From assembly GCA_030529205.1 (NCBI GenBank), contig JAUMXJ010000008.1, positions 1 through 15,964 on the forward strand: DNA of 15,964 bases, in the 5' to 3' direction. Source of the stretch: Bacillota bacterium. Its GTDB lineage: Bacteria; Bacillota; Clostridia; Peptostreptococcales; Acidaminobacteraceae. A program made the position numbers and the translations under genes. Under the pieces are notes generated by a model that saw only the letters and a program-made list of their open reading frames with translations, did not search any database and had not been told where the DNA came from. Shown piece by piece: positions 1 through 7,517 of this stretch (within the stretch, counting starts at the first letter, position 1; each line of letters begins with the position of its first letter).

Positions 1-918
1 TGAAACAATCTTAAAGCCCTTATTTGTAAGTGCAGCCGCAAGTGTCTGTGCGTTCTCAATCACATTTGCGATGTATTTTTTGAAATCATCGCTCATCGCT
101 TCCTTGAAGCAGACCGCTTTTGCCGCAATCGCATGCATGAGCGGGCCGCCCTGCATTCCCGGGAATACCGATTTATCAAGCGCTTTAGCAAATTCTTCTC
201 TACAAAGAACCGCTCCGCCTCTCGGTCCTCTCAAGGTCTTATGCGTCGTAGTCGTTACGAAATCCGCATACGGAACCGGCGACGGATGCGCTCCGGTTGC
301 AACAAGACCGGCGATGTGCGCCATATCCACGAGGAAGTATGCGCCGACACTGTCCGCAATCTCTCTGAATTTTGCAAAATCAATGATTCTGGAATATGCG
401 CTTGCTCCGGCGACAATCATTCTCGGCTTCTCTTTTTTCGCCATATCCGCGACAAGATCGTAGTCGATGACACCGTTCTCATTCACGCCGTATGAAACGA
501 AGTTGTACAGCTTTCCGGAGAAATTGACCGGGCTTCCGTGTGTCAAGTGACCGCCGTCGGAAAGGTTCATTCCGAGAACTTTATCCCCCGGATTCAAGAC
601 GGTCATGTACGCCGCCATATTCGCCTGCGAACCCGCATGAGGCTGGACATTGGCATGTTCCGCACCGAAGAGTTGTTTCATTCTGTCTCTTGCGATGTTC
701 TCCGTGATGTCGACATACTCGCATCCGCCGTAGTATCTCTTACCCGGGAATCCTTCCGCATACTTGTTGGTAAGATGCGAACCGAGCGCCGCCATAACAC
801 CCATACTTGTATAGTTTTCGCTCGCAATGAGTTCGATGTTGTTTGTCTGTCTTTCGAGTTCCAGCTTCATCGAATCAAAAACTTCTTTGTCTAACTTCTC
901 AATCATGTCGTAAATCAT
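1..918 (-). CDS. glyA: Serine hydroxymethyltransferase (3' end cut by window edge)
   Basis: This enzyme interconverts serine and glycine using pyridoxal phosphate and tetrahydrofolate in the cytosol, and supplies one-carbon units. The 306 visible residues are about three quarters of the usual 410-420; the C-terminus lies beyond position 1. Diagnostic SHMT motifs are readable: ELIASEN near residue 30, the [14 protein letters not shown] stretch near 52-65, MAHIAGLVA near 200, and [14 protein letters not shown], in which the lysine at about residue 227 is the Schiff-base lysine. The ATG at 918 is chosen because AAGGAG lies 5 nt upstream (924-929); an in-frame ATG at 906 has no such site. It follows the small membrane protein gene by 37 bp, so the two are probably co-transcribed from the promoter at 1334-1362. 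Nothing unusual is seen in the visible part. Confidence 0.97.
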   Translation of the reverse strand, partial: MIYDMIEKLDKEVFDSMKLELERQTNNIELIASENYTSMGVMAALGSHLTNKYAEGFPGKRYYGGCEYVDITENIARDRMKQLFGAEHANVQPHAGSQANMAAYMTVLNPGDKVLGMNLSDGGHLTHGSPVNFSGKLYNFVSYGVNENGVIDYDLVADMAKKEKPRMIVAGASAYSRIIDFAKFREIADSVGAYFLVDMAHIAGLVATGAHPSPVPYADFVTTTTHKTLRGPRGGAVLCREEFAKALDKSVFPGMQGGPLMHAIAAKAVCFKEAMSDDFKKYIANVIENAQTLAAALTNKGFKIVS

Positions 919-955
919 GTTGACTCCTTACTTTGTATTTATTTATTTCCCCTGA

Positions 956-1318
956 TTAACCGATGTCGAAATGTCCCTCATAAAATGTATATTTTCCAAA
1001 ATACGGAAGCTTGGTCATCAAAATCTCAAATCCGTCTTTTGTAAAAATCATGCCTCTTCCGTACTTTGCCGTATAAACCCAGCCTTTGGAAGCCATTTCT
1101 TCGATAAAATACTCCTCATCGCCCGTCCTTGTGATGAAGGAAATCGTCTTCAAAGAAACCTTTTTCACCTTTGCACTCTTATCGCTTTCCAGCTTGCAGA
1201 TTCCGACCAAGAGGTCAAAAAATTTGAGGTCATAGGCACTCTTGGCTATAACCATCAACATAACCAACGCAATCACCCATTTGATGATGCCTTTTTTGTT
1301 TGTCGTATTATCCGGCAT
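956..1318 (-). CDS. Small single-pass membrane protein, unknown function
   Basis: I do not recognise this 120-residue protein with certainty. It has a charged, Lys-containing N-terminus (1-10), one hydrophobic segment at about residues 11-27, a basic stretch near 47-57, and a small mixed alpha/beta C-terminal part (about 58-120). The segment EEMASKGW near residues 73-80 resembles the start of DUF2812-type modules (typically 'NEMAAKGW'), but that is only a suggestion. The start is secure: ATG at 1318 follows a consensus AAGGAGG with a 4 nt spacer. It sits between parC (33 bp upstream) and glyA (37 bp downstream) and probably shares a short transcript with glyA. The gene context suggests no clear job, because glyA needs no membrane partner. 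Confidence 0.75.
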   Translation of the reverse strand: MPDNTTNKKGIIKWVIALVMLMVIAKSAYDLKFFDLLVGICKLESDKSAKVKKVSLKTISFITRTGDEEYFIEEMASKGWVYTAKYGRGMIFTKDGFEILMTKLPYFGKYTFYEGHFDIG

Positions 1319-1333
1319 AAAACCTCCTTTTTG

Positions 1334-1362
1334 ATTATAACAAACATCCTACTAACTATCAA
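1334..1362 (-). promoter_or_regulatory. Sigma-A promoter inside the parC 3' end, for the small membrane protein gene and glyA
   Basis: On the minus strand TTGATA (1357-1362) is separated by exactly 17 nt from a perfect TATAAT (1334-1339). The -35 box lies within the last codons of parC, and the parC stop (1352-1354) falls in the spacer. The predicted start is near 1327, which puts the AAGGAGG of the next gene at the extreme 5' end of the message. Confidence 0.75.
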
Positions 1363-3565
1363 TCCAATTGCTCATAGTCATCGCTTCAATCGCATCGACC
1401 TCATCCCCCGAGCTCGGGATAACATCCCGCTTGAATTTCTCGGCATTCTTCAGCGTATGCGACTCCGACAGAAACGCCCCGGCGAGCAGGCTTCCCTTAT
1501 TGAGCCGAAAAACCTGTACCCCGATTGAATTTTTGGTTATTTTTTCAGGAATGATTGCGCTGTTGACTGTAAGCGCCTTCACATCTTTCGCACTCTGTCT
1601 GATCAGGGTCAAATCCGCATCCTCACGCAGATGAAACATTCTGACAAGCTGACTTTCATCGGCATACGCCTTAATCAGCTTCTTTCTGTTCTGCTTCGTC
1701 ATGTACGCGGAAAGCGGAATTTTTGCAATCTTTCCGTTGCGAAAAACAAAGAGCATATTTCCCGAAAAATCTCCGGTCAACACCGTGTACAGAACCCTTT
1801 CGTCTTTCTCCATCTGAAGAAGATTTGTCAGGTACTCACCGAGCTCTGAAACCTTATGCTCCCCGATTTCATACAGTTTGACCTTGTAAGCATTGCACTG
1901 ATTGGTAAAGAAAATCGCCTCCTGCCTATTGGTGCCCTCTATCTCCTGCACGATGCGGTCGTCTTCCTTCAATTTATGGTCGCCGGAGGAGCGAAGGGAA
2001 ACCAAGGTCACCTTTTTCAAATAGCCCTGCTCCGTGACGAAGAGTTTGAGATTGAAATCTTCTATCTCTTCCACAGCCTGAACATCCTGCTCCGCCGCCT
2101 CCTCCGCCACAAGCCTTGTCCTTCGATCATATCCGTATTTTTTCGCTATTTCGGCAAGTTCGGAGATGATCTTGCGATCTACAAGACTCTGCTCGGCAAT
2201 CAAGGCATCCAAATCCGCCAGCTCTTTTTCAATCTCGGATATCTCCGCGGTCTTCGACAGAATATAATCCTTATTCAGATTTCTGAGCTTGATTTCAGCT
2301 ACATTCTCCGCCTGCACCTTGTCGATGTCGAACGCCTCGGAGAGCCTCGGAATGACTTCGGAATCCTTCTCGGTATTTCTCACTATGTGAATCGCTTTAT
2401 CAATATCCAGCAGCACCTTTTCCAAACCTCTGATAATATGCAGTTTGGCAGTCAGCTGTTTTTTGTCATATCTCGCCGCACGTCTGATGCATTCTCTGCG
2501 GAATTTCAGCCATTCCAGCAAAATCTGTCGCACGCCGAGTACACGGGGCATTCCGTCAATCAAAATATTGAAATTGCATCCGAAGCTGTCGGTCAGGCTG
2601 GTCATTTTAAAAAGCTTGGCGCGCAATTTCTCCACATCGACCCCGCGCTTGAGATCGAGTGCGATTTTGAGCCCCGAGAGATCCGTCTCATCTCGGATAT
2701 CGTTGATTTCTTTGATTTTTCCAAGCTTCACCAGCTCGACCACCTTTTCGATAATCTGCTCCACCGTGGTAGTATACGGAATCTCGGTAATCAAAAGGAT
2801 ATTGTTTTGGGCATCGTACTCCGTCTTCCCGCGCAGTCGGATGCTGCCGAGCCCGGTATTGTATATTTCCTCCATTTTGGAGCGCTCGTAGACAATTTCT
2901 CCTCCTGTGGAGAAATCGGGAGCCGGCATGAATGCGAGAAGATCGGCATCCGGGTTTTTGATCAGCTCCTCGGTTGCCCTGCACAGCTCACGCAAATTGA
3001 AACTTGCAATATTGCTCGCCATTCCGACCGCAATACCCATGTTCGGATTTGCCAAAATATTGGGAAACACGGTCGGAAGAAGCGTCGGTTCCTTCATGGT
3101 GCTGTCGTAATTATCGACAAAATCCACATTGTCTTTGTCGATATCGCGAAAAATCGCTTCACACACATGTTCAAGACGCACTTCCGTGTACCGCGGAGCG
3201 GCGTACATCATGTCTCGCGAGGAGACTTTACCGAAGTTCCCCTTCGAATCGACATAGGGCAATATCAATGTCTCATTTCCCTTTGCCAATCTGACCAGAG
3301 TCTCATAAATCGCCTGATCTCCATGGGGATTGAGTTTCATGGTCTGACCCACGACATTTGCGGACTTCGTTCTCTGACCGCCGAGCAGTTTCATTTTGTA
3401 CATGGTGTACAAAATCTTGCGGTGCGAGGGTTTAAAGCCGTCGATTGCGGGAATGGCTCTCGAAACGATGACCGACATGATGTACGGCATATAGTTTTCG
3501 ACAATGGTCTCCGTAATCTGCTGCTCCGTATATAAATCCTGTGCCTGATTCTTCCTGTCTTTCAT
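1352..3565 (-). CDS. parC: Type IIA topoisomerase subunit A, topoisomerase IV-like (ParC/GyrA family)
   Basis: This is the DNA-cleaving subunit of a type IIA topoisomerase that works with the adjacent ParE. It has 737 residues from the ATG at 3565. The winged-helix catalytic core contains APRYTE with the active tyrosine at about Tyr126 preceded by Arg125. The breakage-reunion domain continues to about residue 480, and a beta-pinwheel-like C-terminal domain follows. No GyrA box (QRRGGRG type) is visible, which favours topoisomerase IV over gyrase. I chose ATG 3565 because GGAGAGG sits just upstream; an in-frame GTG at 3577 would add four residues and overlap the parE stop, but would lie ahead of that site. 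The quinolone-determining segment reads HGDQAIYE, with Gln84 where Ser is usual. Antisense frames over this gene are shadows. Confidence 0.93.
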   Translation of the reverse strand: MKDRKNQAQDLYTEQQITETIVENYMPYIMSVIVSRAIPAIDGFKPSHRKILYTMYKMKLLGGQRTKSANVVGQTMKLNPHGDQAIYETLVRLAKGNETLILPYVDSKGNFGKVSSRDMMYAAPRYTEVRLEHVCEAIFRDIDKDNVDFVDNYDSTMKEPTLLPTVFPNILANPNMGIAVGMASNIASFNLRELCRATEELIKNPDADLLAFMPAPDFSTGGEIVYERSKMEEIYNTGLGSIRLRGKTEYDAQNNILLITEIPYTTTVEQIIEKVVELVKLGKIKEINDIRDETDLSGLKIALDLKRGVDVEKLRAKLFKMTSLTDSFGCNFNILIDGMPRVLGVRQILLEWLKFRRECIRRAARYDKKQLTAKLHIIRGLEKVLLDIDKAIHIVRNTEKDSEVIPRLSEAFDIDKVQAENVAEIKLRNLNKDYILSKTAEISEIEKELADLDALIAEQSLVDRKIISELAEIAKKYGYDRRTRLVAEEAAEQDVQAVEEIEDFNLKLFVTEQGYLKKVTLVSLRSSGDHKLKEDDRIVQEIEGTNRQEAIFFTNQCNAYKVKLYEIGEHKVSELGEYLTNLLQMEKDERVLYTVLTGDFSGNMLFVFRNGKIAKIPLSAYMTKQNRKKLIKAYADESQLVRMFHLREDADLTLIRQSAKDVKALTVNSAIIPEKITKNSIGVQVFRLNKGSLLAGAFLSESHTLKNAEKFKRDVIPSSGDEVDAIEAMTMSNWIDS

Positions 3566-3576
3566 TCGCCTCTCCA

Positions 3577-5532
3577 CTATGAAACATCCAATTTCTCAAG
3601 ATAGTCCGCCCCGTATTCCTCAATATATTTTTTTCGGGCGGTCAACTCGTCACCGAGAAGAACCTTAAAGATTCGCTCCGTGTTCTCGACATCCGCTGCA
3701 CATACCCTGATGAGCCTTCTGCTGTCCGGACACATGGTGGTCTCCCACATCATATCCGGATCATTTTCCCCGAGTCCCTTCGAGCGCTGGATGGTATACT
3801 TCCCTTTCATTTCACTGAGAATCTGTACTTTCTCCTGCTCGTTGAAGGCAAAATAAGATTTCTGTTTTGCGTCGACAATTTCATAGAGAGGTGTTTCCGC
3901 GATATAAATCTTCCCCTCTTCGATTAGAGTCGGGCACAGGCGATAGAACATCGCCAAAATGAGCGCTCTGATCTGAAATCCGTCAACATCCGCATCTGTA
4001 CAGATAATGACCTTGTTCCATCTCAACGCTTCCAAATTAAAGGAATCCAGCTCCGTATTATGCTTGGATTTGATTTCGACTCCCGCTCCGATCACCTTGA
4101 GCAAATCCATAATGATTTCGTTTTTAAAGATTTTGTCGTAGTCCGCCTTCAAACAGTTGAGGATCTTGCCTCTGACCGGCATCAACGCCTGAAACTCCGA
4201 GTTACGTGCGAGTTTACAGGAGCCGAGCGCCGAATCCCCTTCCAGAATGTAAAGTTCTTTGATGTTGCGATCCTTACTTCGACAATCGACAAATTTCTTA
4301 ATGCGGTTGGTCACATCGATTTTTTGCGACAAGGTCTTTTTCAGACTGAGCCTGGTAGACTCCGCCTTTTCTCTCGAACGCTTGTTGATGAGCACCTGAT
4401 TTGCGATTTTCTCGGCAAAATCACGATTTTCTATAAAGTATACTTCCAGCTTTTTCTTCAGTTCATCCGAAATGAAATCATAGATAAACTTATTGTTGAT
4501 CGCCTTCTTGGTTTGATTCTCATAGCTCGTCTGCGTTGAAAAACTGCTGATGACGATGCTCAGAGAATCCTCCACATCGGTAAAATTGATCTTTTTCTCA
4601 TTTTTGACGTACTTTCCGCCGTCTTTCAAAAGGCGCTCCAACTCATAAGTGAACGCGTTGCGTACCGCCTTGTCGGGCGATCCGCCATGCTCCAGGTAAC
4701 TCGAATTATGATAATAATCAAAAATATTTTTTTCATTGCTGAAGACAAAGGCGATATGAATCTTGACCTCATATTCGTCGAGATCCGCACGATCCCTGCC
4801 GCGGCCTTCGGACTCAAAATAGACGATATCGCTGATACGTTGCGATTCCGGAATTTCCTCGGACAAATAGTCCTTGATTCCTCTCGCGTAGAAGTACTCG
4901 TACGCTTCCGATGTTTCCTCATCTTTGAGCACAAAGGTGACGCCCGGATTAACGATTGCCTGTCGGTGTACCACATCTTTGAAATAATCAATGGAAATCT
5001 CGACGGACTTAAAAACTTCCAGGTCCGCTCTCCATGTGATTTTGGTTCCGGTCTCCATTGCACACGGAGATTTTTTGAATCCGCCCTCCGTCATTTCGCC
5101 CTTTTCAAAGTGAAGCTCATACAGATGACCGTCCCGAATTACTTCCACATCCATGTACTCCGATGCATACTGCGTCGCGCACAGTCCGAGACCGTTCAGC
5201 CCGAGAGAAAATTTATAGGTCTCGCTCTCATACTTTCCTCCCGCATAGAGTTCGGTAAAGAGAAGTTCCCAGTTGTAACGGTTTTCGCGCTGATTATAAT
5301 CAACCGGAATCCCGCGACCGTGGTCAATCACGGTGATGGAATGATCGGTGTGTCTGATAATCTCGATTTCCTTCCCGTATCCCGCTCTCGCTTCATCGAT
5401 TGAATTGGAAAGAATCTCAAAAAATGAATGCTGGACTCCCTCGATTCCGTCCGAACCGAAGATGACCGCCGGTCTTTTTCTGACGCGCTCCGCTCCTTTC
5501 AATTGAGATATACTCTCGTTTGTATACTTCAT
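3577..5532 (-). CDS. parE: Type IIA topoisomerase subunit B, topoisomerase IV-like (ParE/GyrB family)
   Basis: This is the ATPase and TOPRIM subunit that pairs with ParC, 651 residues, close to the family norm. The GHKL ATPase occupies about 1-215, with Glu39 and Asn43 in the EILSNSIDE helix and the DHGRG motif at 70-74. The QTK switch lysine is at 340-342 (ENQTKK). The TOPRIM metal-binding residues are Glu431 in EGDSALGS and the DADVD cluster at 513-517. Several otherwise constant positions differ from textbook GyrB: GLNGLG replaces GLHGVG at 111-116, and EGDSALGS replaces EGDSAGGS. It therefore belongs to a divergent branch, but all catalytic acids are present. ATG 5532 is preceded by GGAGGTAAG. 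The stop overlaps the parC leader, so the subunits are translationally linked. Transcription probably starts from the extended -10 promoter at 5553-5561. Confidence 0.93.
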   Translation of the reverse strand: MKYTNESISQLKGAERVRKRPAVIFGSDGIEGVQHSFFEILSNSIDEARAGYGKEIEIIRHTDHSITVIDHGRGIPVDYNQRENRYNWELLFTELYAGGKYESETYKFSLGLNGLGLCATQYASEYMDVEVIRDGHLYELHFEKGEMTEGGFKKSPCAMETGTKITWRADLEVFKSVEISIDYFKDVVHRQAIVNPGVTFVLKDEETSEAYEYFYARGIKDYLSEEIPESQRISDIVYFESEGRGRDRADLDEYEVKIHIAFVFSNEKNIFDYYHNSSYLEHGGSPDKAVRNAFTYELERLLKDGGKYVKNEKKINFTDVEDSLSIVISSFSTQTSYENQTKKAINNKFIYDFISDELKKKLEVYFIENRDFAEKIANQVLINKRSREKAESTRLSLKKTLSQKIDVTNRIKKFVDCRSKDRNIKELYILEGDSALGSCKLARNSEFQALMPVRGKILNCLKADYDKIFKNEIIMDLLKVIGAGVEIKSKHNTELDSFNLEALRWNKVIICTDADVDGFQIRALILAMFYRLCPTLIEEGKIYIAETPLYEIVDAKQKSYFAFNEQEKVQILSEMKGKYTIQRSKGLGENDPDMMWETTMCPDSRRLIRVCAADVENTERIFKVLLGDELTARKKYIEEYGADYLEKLDVS

Positions 5533-5552
5533 CTTACCTCCATGCGGAGTCC

Positions 5553-5561
5553 ATTATATCA
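5553..5561 (-). promoter_or_regulatory. Extended -10 promoter of parE-parC
   Basis: The minus strand reads TGATATAAT, a perfect TATAAT (5553-5558) with the TGn extension. No good -35 is present at 17 nt (TTTTAT). The predicted transcription start near 5546 gives a leader of only about 14 nt carrying the GGAGG site. Confidence 0.6.
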
Positions 5562-5590
5562 AAAGAGTTCAAAAAATAAAAACCGTAGAC

Positions 5591-5621
5591 AAAAATGAAA
5601 AGGGGCTGTTCTATAAGCCCC
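5591..5621 (-). terminator. Rho-independent terminator downstream of ssb
   Basis: On the minus strand a GGGGCT/AGCCCC stem (arms 5616-5621 and 5602-5607, 8 nt loop) is followed directly by TTTTCATTTTTG. It lies about 100 bp after the ssb stop and just before the parE promoter, separating the two transcripts. Confidence 0.8.
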
Positions 5622-5722
5622 GTGCATGTTGGTGAAAATCCTCCCTGCGATTTTATTTATCGCTTCAAAATTTGATCCTGATCACATCTCTCGTCTCGCA
5701 GTGTTCCGACACTGCCGGCATG
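5622..5722 (-). other. Structured ssb 3' untranslated region with two extra hairpins
   Basis: Between the ssb stop and the terminator there is no gene, but two further hairpins are visible. One is a perfect 7 bp stem with a 4 nt loop at 5698-5715 (GCAGTGT/ACACTGC). The other is a 5 bp stem at 5647-5663 (GCGAT/ATCGC, 7 nt loop). With the terminator they make a three-stem 3' region of about 130 nt. It could simply protect the ssb message, or yield a 3'-derived small RNA. I see no match to a riboswitch class I know. Confidence 0.35.
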
Positions 5723-6085
5723 CTAGGAGGATTCTTCGGAATAATCTACATCTTTGCGATTGGATAGAAACTTGACTTTTTCGCCGAGGATTTCGGTCGT
5801 GTAAATGTTTTCTCCTTCTTTTTCATAGACAGATGTGATGACTCTTCCCTGTACACTGACCAGAGATCCCTTTTTTAAATACTTGCAGCAGTTTTCCGCC
5901 TGTCTTCCCCATACGACGATTCTCGGAAAATCCGCAACCACCTTCCCCAAACTCTGGCGCTCATGCTTTTGTGCACCGAAATACCGATCTACCGCAATAT
6001 TGAACTTTGACAGAGTGACATTGCCGTCATAACTGCGCTCTTCCGGATTCTGGACCAATCTCCCGACAAGACTAACTGTGTTCAT
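5723..6085 (-). CDS. ssb: Single-stranded DNA-binding protein, short form without acidic tip
   Basis: This OB-fold protein binds single-stranded DNA. It starts with MNTVSLVGRLVQNPE, the typical SSB opening; FNIAVDR (about 28-34), VVWGRQAENCCKYLKKG (about 57-73) and VQGR follow as in bacterial SSBs. It has 120 residues against roughly 140-180 for a housekeeping SSB, and ends in DYSEESS rather than the DDDIPF-type acidic tip that recruits replication proteins. That resembles accessory forms such as SsbB of Bacillus subtilis, which acts in natural transformation; any such role here is inference, prompted by the neighbouring pilus genes. ATG 6085 is preceded by GGAGGTG. The gene is monocistronic, with its own promoter and terminator. 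Confidence 0.92.
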   Translation of the reverse strand: MNTVSLVGRLVQNPEERSYDGNVTLSKFNIAVDRYFGAQKHERQSLGKVVADFPRIVVWGRQAENCCKYLKKGSLVSVQGRVITSVYEKEGENIYTTEILGEKVKFLSNRKDVDYSEESS

Positions 6086-6119
6086 AACACCTCCAAAACA
6101 AAATCATCCTGTGTTTTTC

Positions 6120-6170
6120 GTTGATCAACTTCACCCCGGATATCCGTTTAAAATATACCATATATTGGTA
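6120..6170. promoter_or_regulatory. Palindromes around the ssb transcription start, possible operators
   Basis: Three symmetric sequences cluster here. A perfect 10 bp palindrome GTTGATCAAC lies at 6120-6129. A perfect 10 bp palindrome CGGATATCCG at 6137-6146 covers the predicted start. An inverted repeat TACCA-5 nt-TGGTA at 6156-6170 overlaps the -10 box. They could bind a regulator, but no family is recognised. Confidence 0.3.
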
Positions 6171-6180
6171 ATTAAGTCAA
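6152..6180 (-). promoter_or_regulatory. Sigma-A promoter of ssb
   Basis: The minus strand has TTGACT (6175-6180), a 17 nt spacer and TATATT (6152-6157), close to consensus. The predicted start is near 6145, giving a leader of about 60 nt, the longest of the promoters in this window. Confidence 0.75.
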
Positions 6181-6191
6181 TTTAAGATTTT

Positions 6192-7466
6192 TTAATTCAC
6201 CTTGTCATCCGCATGTTGAACCGTCCTGCCCTTGGTAAACAGGAAAAACAAGAATAAGGTAAGAACTCCGACAAATCTCAGTATTCCCGTCAGAATAAGC
6301 GACTCCCTGATGGTAATGAATGCGAGCATTTTGACACTCAATATCGGAACAACCGTCTGCGTGATTGCCACCAAGGTCGCATGAATGGACATAATGGTTG
6401 TTCTGTTTTCCGAAGGAGAGTTTTCCAGCACCATCATGAGCAGATTCATTGTCGTTCCGACAATAAAGAATCCGCTGAAAATATAGCAAAAAACCTGTGT
6501 TTCCAAAGTATCGAAAATGACATAGGTGATCGGAGTAATCGCCATCCCCGTCGCCGCATAAATGATGCACTTACTCGGAGGCATTTTCTTACCCAACCAC
6601 ATCCAAAACGAAGCGGCAATAACCGAGGCAATAGCCGCTGCAACGGAAAAAAATGCGAGGTATTTTTCATCCGCTCCCAACTCCTTCACGGTGAAGACGC
6701 TAAAAATCGGCCATCCGAATGTCCATCCGATGTAGAAAAAAAGCGAAGAAAACATGAAAAAGAGAAATCTCTTGTTGGTGAATGTAAACTTTGCACTGAA
6801 CTTCAGGGAATGAATAAATTCGTCTCGTGAAAACTTGTATGTCGGAATCGGCGGAAAAATGAAATTCTTATAAGCATAGACTTCGAGCAGCCCTACAAAA
6901 AATGCGACTACAAAATAAACCTGATACAGCTGAATCACACCGGAATCCGTCTTCGGAAGCGTCATCACGACTCCGCCGAGAATGGTCACAATAATACGCA
7001 TGATTTCGGAAAACTTGTTTCTTCTTCCGATTGCGAGGCTGCGCTCACTCGGATCAAACAAATCGCCCAGAGAAGAGTTGAACCCGTTGTTGTAAATCGA
7101 ACCCGGAAGATTCATAAATGCGACCAGGATTACAAAGATCAATCCACGCGGTGCGGTGTCGGGCAAGAAAGGAACCGTCGCCATCAGGAGATAGAAAATT
7201 TTGTGTACGAACATGAACACCGCGGTAGCACGTTGTTTGCCTATAATATCGATGAACAGTGCACCGGGAATGAGAGAAATCATGCTGAGAAAGGCGGGCA
7301 GGGAATGAAGATACGCCATCTCCATGTCGCCTCCTCCCAGTCGAAGCGCGTACTTTGCGAAGTAGGGGTTGACCAAATGGGTTGCAAACGCAACCACCAA
7401 GGCACCGAAAATATTCCACTTATGATTGTTCAACTGACAGGACAAAGACGCTCCGGATTGTTTCAT
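6192..7466 (-). CDS. Major facilitator superfamily (MFS) transporter, substrate unknown
   Basis: This 424-residue integral membrane protein has about twelve hydrophobic segments, as expected for the MFS fold. The loop between segments 2 and 3 carries a motif-A-like GALFIDIIGKQR (about 68-79). A charged cytoplasmic segment with a conserved look, GDLFDPSERSLAIGRRNKF, lies at about 134-152. The central loop near 200-215 and the C-terminal half (from about 235) match the usual 6+6 layout. The substrate cannot be read from the sequence; drugs, sugars or amino acids are all possible. ATG 7466 is preceded by GAGGGGGG. It has its own extended -10 promoter and stands between the pilus operon and ssb, so a role in either is not implied. 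No clear terminator follows it. Confidence 0.88.
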   Translation of the reverse strand: MKQSGASLSCQLNNHKWNIFGALVVAFATHLVNPYFAKYALRLGGGDMEMAYLHSLPAFLSMISLIPGALFIDIIGKQRATAVFMFVHKIFYLLMATVPFLPDTAPRGLIFVILVAFMNLPGSIYNNGFNSSLGDLFDPSERSLAIGRRNKFSEIMRIIVTILGGVVMTLPKTDSGVIQLYQVYFVVAFFVGLLEVYAYKNFIFPPIPTYKFSRDEFIHSLKFSAKFTFTNKRFLFFMFSSLFFYIGWTFGWPIFSVFTVKELGADEKYLAFFSVAAAIASVIAASFWMWLGKKMPPSKCIIYAATGMAITPITYVIFDTLETQVFCYIFSGFFIVGTTMNLLMMVLENSPSENRTTIMSIHATLVAITQTVVPILSVKMLAFITIRESLILTGILRFVGVLTLFLFFLFTKGRTVQHADDKVN

Positions 7467-7487
7467 ATACCCCCCTCACAGGACTTC

Positions 7488-7496
7488 ATTGTAGCA
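7488..7496 (-). promoter_or_regulatory. Extended -10 promoter of the MFS transporter gene
   Basis: The minus strand reads TGCTACAAT: TACAAT at 7488-7493 with the TGn extension. The -35 region is poor (ATATTC at 17 nt). The predicted start near 7481 gives a leader of about 15 nt. Confidence 0.5.
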
Positions 7497-7517
7497 CAGA
7501 TAAAGAAAGAGAATATG

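Noticed and set aside
133..894. Plus-strand open frames over the first 900 bases
   Set aside because: They are shadows of glyA, whose motifs read continuously on the minus strand.
1856..3535. Open frame of 559 codons on the plus strand
   Set aside because: It lies wholly antisense to parC, which has intact catalytic motifs and a ribosome binding site; the translated product shows no family features.
3565..3577. GTG at 3577 as start of parC
   Set aside because: The GGAGAGG site lies after it and correctly ahead of ATG 3565; the overlap with the parE stop is explained without it.
5559..5627. A 22-codon minus-strand reading frame (ATG at 5627) with AGGGAGG upstream
   Set aside because: Spacing of about 12 nt to the binding site is too long, and the frame runs through the terminator stem and U-tract and across the parE promoter; probably chance.
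5723..5800. Frameshift that removed the acidic tip of SSB
   Set aside because: Other frames after the stop do not encode an Asp/Ile-Pro-Phe tail, so the short C-terminus seems genuine.
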